From JBEBSD01 sp040394475 (GTDB lineage Bacteria; Bacteroidota; Bacteroidia; Cytophagales; Spirosomataceae), in the NCBI GenBank assembly GCA_040394475.1, contig JBEBSD010000091.1, forward strand, positions 1 to 22,045: DNA of 22,045 nt, written 5' to 3'. The notes below the pieces were generated by a model that was not told where the DNA came from, did no database searches, and saw only the letters and a program-made list of their open reading frames with translations. Below are positions 1 through 8,456 of this stretch, piece by piece. Each line of letters starts with the position of its first letter. The stretch's first letter is position 1. The position numbers were made by a program, and so were the translations under genes.

Positions 1-379
1 GTGGATGGGTGAGCAGAGTCGAACCCAGGAGTCGAACCCAGGAAGCTGAGCCCACGGCTATCAGCTGTTGTAAATCACCTATCGGCTATCAGCCACCTAC
101 CAAAATCGTAATTCGTAATCGAAAATCGGCTATCACCTATCGGCCGGCTGTCAAACTCATAATTCATAACTCATAACTAAGCCTTCAGTCTAAATTGTAA
201 GTAGATTAATTCCGACAAGGGTCGGGAAGCAATAGGTGAATATCTTATCAAATAGGTAAGAAAATTTTTTCTATCGTCTTCCGGGGGGCCTGATTCCTAT
301 CTAAAACAGGGCTAGATATTTATGTTTGCTCATTGTTGCATACGTAGAGCAAATTCTATTGTGATGACCCTTTAGATCT
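1..379. repeat. Left repeat-rich intergenic region
   Basis: No convincing gene is seen here. Positions 1-39 are identical to 16792-16830 and contain two tandem GAGTCGAACCC units that look like tRNA T-arms. Positions 56-152 carry scattered copies of the heptamer GGCTATC or GGCTGTC (56-62, 84-90, 128-134, 146-152), the unit that forms a tandem array at the right end of the window. AATTCGTAATCG-like and CATAACT repeats follow to about 178. From about 180 the sequence becomes AT-richer and leads into the HTCS promoter. A weak hairpin, CCGAC-AAGG-GTCGG, lies at 212-225. Confidence 0.7.
321..328 (+). promoter_or_regulatory. Candidate -7 element of HTCS promoter
   Basis: TATGTTTG matches the Bacteroidota -7 consensus TAnnTTTG exactly. 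It would place transcription start near 335 and give a leader of about 45 nt before the ATG at 380. I see no clear TTG -33 element, so the call rests on the -7 match and its position. The same octamer precedes the AraC gene at 8345-8352. Confidence 0.4.
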
Positions 380-3300
380 ATGTTCCGTTTTTTTACTCAA
401 CTGTTATTCCCGTATATCCTTTGGTCGTTCATCAACCCTATCCGGGTGAGTGCGCAGGCTTTCAGGAATTTCTCAAGCATTGATGACGTTTTCATTTCCG
501 ACACACGGGGGATTGCCCAGGATCGGGCGGGATTTATGTGGTTTGCCACGACTGCAGGGCTATTCCGGTATGACTCCCGGACATTCAAACGCTATCTCAA
601 CAATCCCGGTGATTCGGCTTCGATTTCCTCCGATGTCTTAAGAGATGTTTTCTGCGATTCGAGAGGGAATTTATGGGTAGGCGGAACAGGCGGGCTGGAT
701 CTGTACAATAGCGAGACCGATGGTTTTATTCATTTCAAGCATGATTCATCCTATGTAAGTCAGCATATAAACAACCAGATCTATTGCATAACGGAAGACA
801 AAGACGGCAGGCTGCTGGTCGGAACGCCATTCGGGCTCAAAATACTTACGATGGAAGACGGGCAGGTACAAACATCCCATCGAATCCATAATGAGTTCAA
901 TAGCCCTGCGGATGATATACGCTGCGTTGCCCAGGGAGTTAACGGGGATTTATGGGCAGGTTCCCATGATGGACTGGTCCATATGCCTGCAAACGGAGAC
1001 AAGGTCAGGCTGCTCAGGAGAAAAGCAGACGTAAAGACACCGCTGGCCAACGTGTTTGTAGCCATCTATGCTGATCATAAAGGAGCTATCTGGCTGGGTT
1101 CCGAGAGCAGAGGCCTTATACGCTTTGACGTTGCAACCGAACAGTTTCAGCTCATTTCCGATTTCAGAGATAAAAACGGGGATTTACCGGTTGTGAAGAG
1201 AATTATTCCGGATGAGAAAGGAAATTTATGGGTGGCTACAGAATCCGGTCTGGCGTATCTGGACCCGGTCAGTTACCGATCACATTGGTACACCAACCGG
1301 CCCGGCGACGTGTACAGTTTAGCGGACAATTCGATCTATTCGATGTGTTTTGACAGGCAGGGCGGGATCTGGCTGGGAACAGGCTATCTGGGGCTGAGCT
1401 ATTTTTATTATGATGCTCCGCGCTTTGAATCCTGGCCTTTTCCGGGCGAAGACCAACCGGGGCAGGTTTTTGCCAATCCCTGGATGGGGAAAAGTAAAAA
1501 AGGCAGTCTGTGGCTGATTCCCAATGATCTGAAAAAAATACATTTATTCGATCATTCCCAAAAAAAAACAATGTCTGCGGACCTGCATCTGACGCCTTTC
1601 GCCAATTACAATCGCTTTTATATCGATGATGAGGATGTTCTTTGGGCCGGAGGCAATTCAATTCTGACGAGCGTTAACCTGCGGAACGGCGCCTATCGGG
1701 ATTATCCTATGATAGTACCGGGAAGAGAAACTCCCGTAAGAGGCGGCGTACATGAAATGCTGGAAGACAGCCAAGGCAGATTTTGGGTGATCGGCACTTT
1801 CGGGGCTTTGCTTTTTAATAAGAAAAGCGGGCAGTTTGAAAAAAAGAGCTCCGTTAGTTATTCGAACAGCATTTTTGAAGATACCCAACAGAACATCTGG
1901 ATCGGCGGAGGAGACGAAGTATTCCTGTTGAAGCACGATGGCGTTGATTTTGAGAGAATAAACACTGACAAACCGAAATTTTCAAGCAATTTCGCAGCTG
2001 TCTGGCAGATCGCCGAAGACGCCTCGGGCAGGATTTGGGCCGCCACGCGCCAGGGGCTGCAAGTGTACAATACCGAAAAAAAGCGGTTCGATCGCGATCC
2101 AGGTATTCAACTGCAGAAAGTGGAGGACGCCCGCATAGATCGCAACGGGTATTTCTGGCTGGGGTCCGACTCAAGACTCGTGCGCTATCATCCTGAAAAA
2201 AAGAGCATCCAAACGTATGGATACCAGGACGGCTTGCCCCCTAACAGTCTTTTGCGGCAAGGATCAAGTGTAGAGGATCATGAAGGAACATTTTACTTTA
2301 CGACTGACAAAGGGGTATTTAAATTTAAACCGGAGGAAATCGTATCGAATGATCATTCACCGCCCATAGTGGTTACCTCACTGAAGCTGTCCGGCAAAGA
2401 AGTGAATGTCGGCGACAAGACAGGGTTACTTTCAAAAAACATCAATACGGCAGAGGAAATCGAATTCAGACACAATCAAAGTGTTTTTTCACTCGATTTC
2501 GCCTTGCTGAGTTACTTCAGGTCTGACCAGAACTACTATGCATACCAATTGGAAGGTATTGATGAAGACTGGAATTTTGTCAGGACACCCTCGGTAACCT
2601 ATATGAACCTTCCTCCGGGGGAGTATGCTTTCAGAGTGAAGGCAGCAAATGGTGACGGATATTGGACAGAACAGCCGTTGCAGCTACGTATTGTCGTACT
2701 GCCTCCCTGGTGGAAAACCTGGTATGCGTATCTACTTTATATGCTCGTTGCAGGAGTGCTCGTATATGGGATAACGCGCTTTTTCTGGCTGCGGAGTTCT
2801 TTCCGCAAAGAGAATGAGCTCTATCAGAACAAACTTGATTTTTTCACTAATGTATCTCATGAAATAAGGACGCATCTTTCGTTGATCAGCGGACCGCTGG
2901 AAAACGCCTACGAGCTGCAGACAGAAGATACCCCCGCCCGGAATCATCTGAGGTATGCAAAAAACAGCTCTGAAAGGCTCATGGTCCTGGTGAATGAACT
3001 GCTGGATTTCCGGAAAATCCAGAACGGCAGCATCCGCCTCCAGGTTAGCGAACACGACGTGATAACAGTGCTTAAAAATGTATTAGCGGCTTTTGAACAC
3101 CGTGCGCTGGAAAAAGGAATACATACCCGCCTCGAAAGTCCGCCGAGTCCCGTCGTACTATGGTTTGACATCATCCAGATGCAGAAGGTATTTTATAACC
3201 TGCTGAGTAATGCTTACAAGTTCACGCCGGAAGGAGGCCAGGTAACCATCCGGGTAACCGCATTGTCAAATGAAGTGGTGATAAAAGTCTCCGACAATGG

Positions 3301-4393
3301 AAAAGGGATTGCACCGGAGCATCTGAACAACATTTTCACGAATTTCTTCCAGGTGCGTCAGGATAACAGGGGCTATGGCATCGGGCTGGCGCTTTCAAAA
3401 GGCATTGTGGATCACCACAGGGGTTTTCTGAATGTGACAAGTCAGTTGAAAAATGCATCGGGAACAGGCGGCACCTCTTTTACCGTCAGGCTGCTGACGG
3501 GAAACGCGCACTACGATCCGGGGCTCCTGGTTGCTGTATCAAATGGTTCTGCATACAACGAACCGCATTTTACAGCGGAGACATCCGGTAAAAGGGAAAA
3601 TGCACCCGACAGCAAGCGAAAAAACACCATCCTGATTATTGAGGATAACGATGAATTGAGAGCCTTTATCAGGGAGCTGCTGAGCACAAGCTTTTCTGTT
3701 CTGGAAGCGGAAAACGGACACGATGGCCTGGAATTGGCCAAAGAGCAGATTCCCGATCTTATTTTATGCGACGTCATGATGCCCGGATTAAATGGGCTCG
3801 AAGTGAGCAGCAGGCTGAAAACAGACATGCTCACCTGTCACATCCCTGTCGTGTTGCTGACTGCCAGAAGCGCTGTCTCTCAGGTGATCGAGGGACTTAA
3901 AACAGGCGCCGACGATTACCTCGTAAAGCCGTTTGATACCAGAGTACTGGGTTTAAAGATTGGCAACCTGATCAGGGTCAGGGAAGAACTGAAGAAGCGG
4001 TATAGCCGTTCGGTGTTATTGGAGCCGGACGAGTTGGTAATGAGTGATCTCGACGGCGAGTTTCTGACCAAGCTCAAAAGTCTGACGATGGAGAATATCT
4101 CAAAAGGAGATTTCGGTGTGAATGACCTGGCGTTTCAACTCGGAATAAGCGTGTCGGTCCTGTATAGGAAACTACGTTCGCTGACGGGAATGACCGTCAA
4201 TGAATTTGTGAAAACCATCCGCATGAAAAGGGCCATGCAGCTATTGGAAACAGGAATGTATCACGTAAATGAAGTAGCGAACATCGTCGGTTTTGAAGAC
4301 AGCAAATATTTTAGCAAGGAATTCAAAAAGGTATACGCTATCATTCCGAGTGAAATCAAAAATACACCTGCAGCGCTCAAACCCGAGAAATAG
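380..4393 (+). CDS. Hybrid two-component system sensor/regulator (HTCS)
   Basis: A 1337-aa one-protein signalling system of the type that controls polysaccharide-utilisation loci in Bacteroidota. Residues 1-26 are a signal peptide ending SAQA. Residues 30-680 are two-component-regulator propeller repeats (for example GNLWVGGTGGLDLYN, GDLWAGSHDGLVHM, GAIWLGSESRGLIRFD), followed by a Y_Y_Y domain at about 697-775 and a membrane helix at about 783-803. The histidine kinase has its phospho-acceptor at H827 (SHEIRT), an N box NLLSNAYKFT near 940 and glycine boxes DNGKGI and GYGIGLALSKG. The receiver (about 1081-1192) has the acceptor D1131 in LCDVMMPG, and an AraC-type HTH occupies about 1235-1332. 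Length is normal for the family. The H box carries His (832) where proline is almost invariant. The ligand is likely an oligosaccharide; the target is probably a SusCD operon, possibly the one 8 kb away, but this is inference. Confidence 0.95.
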   Translation: MFRFFTQLLFPYILWSFINPIRVSAQAFRNFSSIDDVFISDTRGIAQDRAGFMWFATTAGLFRYDSRTFKRYLNNPGDSASISSDVLRDVFCDSRGNLWVGGTGGLDLYNSETDGFIHFKHDSSYVSQHINNQIYCITEDKDGRLLVGTPFGLKILTMEDGQVQTSHRIHNEFNSPADDIRCVAQGVNGDLWAGSHDGLVHMPANGDKVRLLRRKADVKTPLANVFVAIYADHKGAIWLGSESRGLIRFDVATEQFQLISDFRDKNGDLPVVKRIIPDEKGNLWVATESGLAYLDPVSYRSHWYTNRPGDVYSLADNSIYSMCFDRQGGIWLGTGYLGLSYFYYDAPRFESWPFPGEDQPGQVFANPWMGKSKKGSLWLIPNDLKKIHLFDHSQKKTMSADLHLTPFANYNRFYIDDEDVLWAGGNSILTSVNLRNGAYRDYPMIVPGRETPVRGGVHEMLEDSQGRFWVIGTFGALLFNKKSGQFEKKSSVSYSNSIFEDTQQNIWIGGGDEVFLLKHDGVDFERINTDKPKFSSNFAAVWQIAEDASGRIWAATRQGLQVYNTEKKRFDRDPGIQLQKVEDARIDRNGYFWLGSDSRLVRYHPEKKSIQTYGYQDGLPPNSLLRQGSSVEDHEGTFYFTTDKGVFKFKPEEIVSNDHSPPIVVTSLKLSGKEVNVGDKTGLLSKNINTAEEIEFRHNQSVFSLDFALLSYFRSDQNYYAYQLEGIDEDWNFVRTPSVTYMNLPPGEYAFRVKAANGDGYWTEQPLQLRIVVLPPWWKTWYAYLLYMLVAGVLVYGITRFFWLRSSFRKENELYQNKLDFFTNVSHEIRTHLSLISGPLENAYELQTEDTPARNHLRYAKNSSERLMVLVNELLDFRKIQNGSIRLQVSEHDVITVLKNVLAAFEHRALEKGIHTRLESPPSPVVLWFDIIQMQKVFYNLLSNAYKFTPEGGQVTIRVTALSNEVVIKVSDNGKGIAPEHLNNIFTNFFQVRQDNRGYGIGLALSKGIVDHHRGFLNVTSQLKNASGTGGTSFTVRLLTGNAHYDPGLLVAVSNGSAYNEPHFTAETSGKRENAPDSKRKNTILIIEDNDELRAFIRELLSTSFSVLEAENGHDGLELAKEQIPDLILCDVMMPGLNGLEVSSRLKTDMLTCHIPVVLLTARSAVSQVIEGLKTGADDYLVKPFDTRVLGLKIGNLIRVREELKKRYSRSVLLEPDELVMSDLDGEFLTKLKSLTMENISKGDFGVNDLAFQLGISVSVLYRKLRSLTGMTVNEFVKTIRMKRAMQLLETGMYHVNEVANIVGFEDSKYFSKEFKKVYAIIPSEIKNTPAALKPEK

Positions 4394-4463
4394 CGGGGAC
4401 GGCATGCAGGCGGGGAACGATTTTTTGAGTAGCTTTATCAGCATCCACCAATCCCGTCTGCAT

Positions 4464-5378
4464 ATGAACGTTCCGAAGCCTGTTAAAAGCCTGCTGCTTA
4501 TTGCTCTTCTTATCGTAGTCGGCTGGACGGCCTGGTATTTTTACAAAGCCAGGCATGAAAATCCGGTAAGCGGACTCACGCCGAAAGTCGAAATGGGCAT
4601 TGGCCGGATCACCCAAATCACCGACAGCACCGTGGACCTTTCCCTGAAACTGCTGGTCCACAATCCACTCCCGATGGGGCTCGACGTGAAGGGGTTTGAT
4701 TACCTGGTTCAGATGAACGGAGTGACCATTGTTGAAAATAAGTACACAGAGCCGCTGAAACTGAAGGCCCGCGACAGCACCGTGGTGTTGCTGCCCTCAC
4801 AGTTAAAAATCAGGAACCTGTCAATTGAAGGCGACAAAGCGACTGTCGAAAGCGAAGACAGTGCCGATTACCACTTTGAGGGTGTCTTTCATTTTGCAAA
4901 ATCCTTTTTGGGAAAGGACAGCCTGGTGCTTTCCATGGATAGAAGGCTGCCGCTGTACCGGTTACCCAAAGTGGAAGTGGTTGGTTACGATGTGGAAAAG
5001 TTCCGGCTGAACCAGTCGGATGTTGTTATCCAGCTGAAGTTCAGCAACAACAACCAGTTCCCCATACAATTCCGGAACCCCTCATATGTGGTGGATCTGG
5101 GGAAGCAAAAAAGGCTTGCCGAAGGCACTGTAAGCGGCATCACCACCGTCCGGGCCAAAAGCACCGAAATCTACGAGATCCCCCTGGCCGTCGATATGGG
5201 GGAACTGCTGAAAGCGGCCGGACAAATTATCCTGAAGGGAAAAGACCTTCCGTTTACACTGTATTTTAAGTGTAAACTCGTATCCGAAAATGATGTATTC
5301 AAGGACAGCGACGTGAACATCGTCGTTGACGGAGAGCTGAAAGACATCGCGACGGTGAAGAAGAACCTTGGCAGCTAA
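4464..5378 (+). CDS. LEA14/WHy-domain membrane-anchored protein
   Basis: A 304-aa protein from the ATG at 4464. The reading frame is open upstream into the HTCS gene (ATGs at 4293 and 4404), but the 4464 start puts a Lys-containing N-terminus directly before the hydrophobic segment LLLIALLIVVGWTAWYF (about residues 10-27), so I prefer it. After this anchor come two related beta-rich LEA_2/WHy-like domains, about 34-150 and 155-290; HNPLPMGLDVKGFDYLVQMNG and SNNNQFPIQFRNPSYVVDLG occupy equivalent places in each. Such domains occur in stress-related proteins, but the molecular role is not known. It would sit outside the inner membrane. It lies 70 nt after the HTCS stop on the same strand and may be cotranscribed. 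No ribosome-binding site decides between the possible starts. Confidence 0.7.
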   Translation: MNVPKPVKSLLLIALLIVVGWTAWYFYKARHENPVSGLTPKVEMGIGRITQITDSTVDLSLKLLVHNPLPMGLDVKGFDYLVQMNGVTIVENKYTEPLKLKARDSTVVLLPSQLKIRNLSIEGDKATVESEDSADYHFEGVFHFAKSFLGKDSLVLSMDRRLPLYRLPKVEVVGYDVEKFRLNQSDVVIQLKFSNNNQFPIQFRNPSYVVDLGKQKRLAEGTVSGITTVRAKSTEIYEIPLAVDMGELLKAAGQIILKGKDLPFTLYFKCKLVSENDVFKDSDVNIVVDGELKDIATVKKNLGS

Positions 5379-5413
5379 GCATGCACGGCGCCCTCCGCTG
5401 CGGGCTGAAGCGC

Positions 5414-5438
5414 TGGATGAAGCAGTCGGTTTCATCCA
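5414..5438. terminator. Hairpin between convergent genes
   Basis: TGGATGAA (5414-5421) and TTCATCCA (5431-5438) form a perfect 8-bp stem with a 9-nt loop, inside the 77-nt space between two convergent genes. It could work in both directions. There is no T-tract on either strand, so it is not a classic intrinsic terminator. Confidence 0.3.
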
Positions 5439-5455
5439 TCCGTACCGGCGGCAAG

Positions 5456-6262
5456 CTACAGCTGCCGGGCGAAAAAAAGCAACGACTCCCGGATATGGCG
5501 TTCCCAGTAAGCCCATTCATGGCCGCCCGGATATTCGGCGTATTCGTGCGGGATGCCCTGCTCCTCCATTTTCCGGTGGAGCATCCTGTTGTATCCGATG
5601 AGCTGATCAGCTGTTCCGCAATCGAAACGTATTGGCGGCAGTTGCGGACGATACCGCTCAAAAGTAAGCAGGACGTCTTCGTCTGCCGGATCCTTTTGCC
5701 GGTAGCCATCCAGGTTTTCTTCCACGAACAGTTCCATTTGCTCCAGGTTCGTGAGCGCGGAATGGGCGGCAATACCCTGGAACCGGTGTCCGTATTTAGC
5801 GCCGATCCTGAGCGCCCCGAAGCCGCCCATCGATAGCCCTGCCAGGAAAAGCGGCGAGTTTTCTTCCACACCAATGATTGTTTCAACGAGTACAGCCGCG
5901 ATATCCGCTGCAATCCATTGCTCAAAATCGTAGCCATTGTGCGGAAGGTAAGCGGATCCGTCTCCCCAAAGCCCGTCGGAAGGCATCGCGATGAGCATTG
6001 GAGGCAGCTCCTTCTGTTGGATCATCGACAGGGCCTGAAGATGTACCCCGGCGTTATAGGCCCAGGCCCAGCTGCTTCCGTAAACGCCGTGCAGCAGGAT
6101 GGTGACCGGCACGGCCTGGCCCCGGGCCAGCCCCGGAGGAACGAATATACACAGATCACCCCGTCCCTTCAGGTGCGGGCTTTTCACCGAAATAAACCGC
6201 AAATGATCTTTTTCAAACCGGGGATCAGATAGCTCTATGGTTCGGAATCCGGAGTTGTTCAT
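5456..6262 (-). CDS. Cytoplasmic alpha/beta-hydrolase, putative esterase
   Basis: A 268-aa hydrolase of the esterase D / putative esterase superfamily (PF00756 type), the group that includes S-formylglutathione hydrolase and tributyrin esterase. The nucleophile elbow is GLSMGG with Ser144. The likely acid is Asp219 in DCGTAD and the base is His248 in GGHEW. LLHGVYGS (57-64) supplies the oxyanion-hole strand. No signal peptide is present, so it acts in the cytoplasm. Its ATG overlaps the alcohol dehydrogenase stop by four bases (ATGA, 6259-6262), which predicts translational coupling and joint function. It is the last gene of the PhyH-ADH-esterase operon. GLSMGGFGAL is closer to general acyl esterases than to the usual GHSMGGHGAL of S-formylglutathione hydrolases, so the substrate is open. 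Confidence 0.85.
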   Translation of the reverse strand: MNNSGFRTIELSDPRFEKDHLRFISVKSPHLKGRGDLCIFVPPGLARGQAVPVTILLHGVYGSSWAWAYNAGVHLQALSMIQQKELPPMLIAMPSDGLWGDGSAYLPHNGYDFEQWIAADIAAVLVETIIGVEENSPLFLAGLSMGGFGALRIGAKYGHRFQGIAAHSALTNLEQMELFVEENLDGYRQKDPADEDVLLTFERYRPQLPPIRFDCGTADQLIGYNRMLHRKMEEQGIPHEYAEYPGGHEWAYWERHIRESLLFFARQL

Positions 6263-7386
6263 ACCGTCGTTTCAAAAGTGATCACTCCCTTCGCGTTTCT
6301 GCCGTTCAGTAAATCGTCAAAGGCCTGCCGGAGTCCGGAAAGCGGGTAGGTCCTGGTAACCATTTCCTCCAGCAGCAAAGCGCCCTCCTCATACAGGGCT
6401 ACGATAGCCGGGAAATCGATTTGCGGACGGCATTTTCCGTACAGCGGGTTGATATAGATTTTATCCCATTCAAAAAGATTCATATCCATGACAATCTCCT
6501 GCTCGATGCCGCTTACCTGAACAGCCGTACCCGCATTTCGTACCATAGCCAGCGGCGCAGCGCCCAGCTCCGGAATAGCGGTGCATTCAAAGGCATAATC
6601 GGCGCCTCTGCCGTTGCACAAGTCTTTCACCTGCTTTGCCGCCTGCAGCAGCCCCTTGTCCTGCCGGTCGGCCAGGATCGTCTGCGTAGCTCCGAAAACC
6701 CTGGCGGCCTCCAGCCGCTGCCGGTTGACATCAACCGCTATGATAACCGACGCACCTGCCACCCGGGCGCCCTGGATCACATTGAGCCCCACGCCTCCTG
6801 TGCCCAATACAACCACGGAGGACCCGGGTTTCACTTTAGCCGCATTGACCACAGAGCCATATCCGGTCATTACGCCGCAGCTGATGATGCTCGCAGCCGG
6901 GAACGACATGCGGCGGGAAGTATTCCTGACGACCGCCAATGCCTTTACAAGCACGTATTCTGAAAAAGTGCCGAGGTTAAAGGATCGTTCAACCGGTGTG
7001 CCGTTCCAGGTAGTACCCGACAGCCGGGCGTGCCCGGGGGTATAGCCATTACCGCCTGCAACCACTGGAGAATTCAGCTCGCAGATATGTTCGTTTCCTT
7101 CCCGGCATTGAAAACAATGCCCGCATGGGGTCGCCCAATTCAGGATCACATGATCGCCGGCGGCAACACTTGTGACCTTCTTTCCGGTTTCAAGGACGAT
7201 CCCGGCGCCCTCGTGACCCATTATAACCCGTTTCCCCCAGCTCATCGAATCAAAGTCCGTGTGGCACAGGCCGGCTGCTTTCATCTGTACGATTACCTCA
7301 TCCTCTCCCGGTTCCCGGATCTCGATTTCTTCAATGGTAAAATCACCCCGGCCATCTGCGAGGGCTGCTTGGCATTGTATAGGCAT
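6259..7386 (-). CDS. Zinc-dependent alcohol dehydrogenase, class III-like
   Basis: A 375-aa medium-chain dehydrogenase that oxidises an alcohol, hemiacetal or thiol-adduct with NAD(P). Catalytic-zinc ligands are visible: Cys41 (GLCHTD), His58-Glu59 (GHEGAGIV) and Cys170 (SCGVMTGYG). The structural zinc site is Cys88-x2-Cys91-x2-Cys94-x7-Cys102. The nucleotide-binding loop is GTGGVG (195-200). The catalytic-Cys context and the C-terminus (INPLYG...ARKGVITFE-like) resemble thiol-dependent formaldehyde dehydrogenases and other class III-type enzymes. The gene lies 17 nt downstream of the PhyH dioxygenase and overlaps the esterase by 4 nt. A dehydrogenase followed by a PF00756 esterase recalls the formaldehyde dehydrogenase / S-formyl-thiol hydrolase pair, but that function is inferred, not shown. 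Confidence 0.9.
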   Translation of the reverse strand: MPIQCQAALADGRGDFTIEEIEIREPGEDEVIVQMKAAGLCHTDFDSMSWGKRVIMGHEGAGIVLETGKKVTSVAAGDHVILNWATPCGHCFQCREGNEHICELNSPVVAGGNGYTPGHARLSGTTWNGTPVERSFNLGTFSEYVLVKALAVVRNTSRRMSFPAASIISCGVMTGYGSVVNAAKVKPGSSVVVLGTGGVGLNVIQGARVAGASVIIAVDVNRQRLEAARVFGATQTILADRQDKGLLQAAKQVKDLCNGRGADYAFECTAIPELGAAPLAMVRNAGTAVQVSGIEQEIVMDMNLFEWDKIYINPLYGKCRPQIDFPAIVALYEEGALLLEEMVTRTYPLSGLRQAFDDLLNGRNAKGVITFETTV

Positions 7387-7403
7387 AGAACAGCTGTAAA
7401 ATG

Positions 7404-8297
7404 TTAACTGGACGGATTTCCCTCATACAGCAGCGGGAAAAACCGGCCCTGCATCTTGTCTCCCTTATTGATTACAGGCACCCCGGCCAGTAACTCCTCA
7501 TTGGTATCCGATATGGTTCCATCTTTGAAAACATTCAATACAAACGCTCTTCTGGAACGATCGGATCTGTTTTCGTAAGACCCGTGCACCATAAGGGGAT
7601 GGTGGAACGTACCATATCCTCTTTTCATTTCAATGGGTACGGGCTTAAATGCCGCTTTTTGCTCCTCCGTCAGATAAGCCATCAGGCCATCCATATCTCC
7701 CGCAAGTTCCGGTTTATCCAGAAGCCCCCAGCGGTGGCTTCCCGGCACATAGTACAGGCATCCATTTTCCACACTGGCATCGTCGAGTCCGGTCCAGCAG
7801 GTAAGATGGGCCATGTCGACCGTACGCGTCCAGTAGGAATAGTCCTGATGCCAGGCTACCACTCCCCCGTGCCGTGCGGGCTTGCAAAACAACTGGTCAT
7901 GCCAGAAACGCACGGCCTGGTTGCCCAGCAGCTGGCTCGCTGCCATCACAAACGCAGGATTCCACAACACATCGTGAAAACCGGCTGTCACCCGCCACGC
8001 CCCCAGGGCATGCAGCAGAACAGCATCCGGGTTGGATGATTCATTGGAATGGAATTCATAAAAGAGACCATGCCCCGGGTGACTCGGATCCGTACTGACG
8101 GTCAGCTCTTCATTAAGAATATCCACCTGCCAGGGTTCCAGCAGCTTGATGTTGGAAATATAACCATTCTCATGGAAGAATCGGATCTGGTCCTCCGAAA
8201 GTTTGTACTGCTCCCATTCCCGGGGAGTTGCGGGTTGTTTAAAAAGATCGGATATCAATTCGTGATACCGGGACAAATCATTGGTTTGTGTTTCCAT
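7404..8297 (-). CDS. Phytanoyl-CoA dioxygenase (PhyH) family oxygenase
   Basis: A 297-aa Fe(II)/2-oxoglutarate oxygenase of the PhyH family, which hydroxylates C-H bonds in lipids, amino acids, phosphonates and other small molecules. The facial triad is visible as His150-x-Asp152 (AWHQDYSYW) and distal His238 (LMVHGS). Arg249 or Arg250 (RSRRAF), 11-12 residues later, is the expected 2-oxoglutarate anchor. LYYVPGSHRWG (181-191) is a family-typical strand. There is no signal peptide. It is first in an operon with the alcohol dehydrogenase and esterase and diverges from the AraC gene across 159 nt. Context suggests that hydroxylation makes an unstable alcohol or hemiacetal which the next two enzymes process. 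The substrate cannot be read from the sequence. Confidence 0.88.
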   Translation of the reverse strand: METQTNDLSRYHELISDLFKQPATPREWEQYKLSEDQIRFFHENGYISNIKLLEPWQVDILNEELTVSTDPSHPGHGLFYEFHSNESSNPDAVLLHALGAWRVTAGFHDVLWNPAFVMAASQLLGNQAVRFWHDQLFCKPARHGGVVAWHQDYSYWTRTVDMAHLTCWTGLDDASVENGCLYYVPGSHRWGLLDKPELAGDMDGLMAYLTEEQKAAFKPVPIEMKRGYGTFHHPLMVHGSYENRSDRSRRAFVLNVFKDGTISDTNEELLAGVPVINKGDKMQGRFFPLLYEGNPSS

Positions 8298-8344
8298 TCG
8301 TGTACTGCTATTTTAACTATATCGACTGTAAATATCCACCGAAA

Positions 8345-8352
8345 TATGTTTG
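8345..8352 (+). promoter_or_regulatory. Candidate -7 element of AraC-gene promoter
   Basis: TATGTTTG matches TAnnTTTG exactly and lies about 105 nt upstream of the AraC-family ATG. No clear -33 TTG is seen at the right distance. The intergenic region also has a TTGATCAA palindrome just downstream and a loose inverted pair ATACA (8375-8379) / TGTAT (8390-8394), possible operator material for the divergent PhyH operon. Confidence 0.35.
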
Positions 8353-8456
8353 GCTTTGTTGCCTAATTTGATCAATACATAACTTATTTTGTATTATATT
8401 GCATTGACTACCTCCTGTAAGGAACATAATAAGTTATCAGCCACCTTCATTTGACA

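Noticed and set aside
4293..4463. A 57-residue N-terminal extension of the LEA14-like protein
   Set aside because: It overlaps the HTCS coding end, is Lys/Arg/Ser-rich in the manner of a shadow frame, and would bury the membrane anchor.
5299..5937. A 212-aa minus-strand coding region
   Set aside because: It lies in another frame over the esterase gene and the end of the LEA14-like gene, has no domain, and is Arg/Ser/Trp-rich as expected of a shadow frame.
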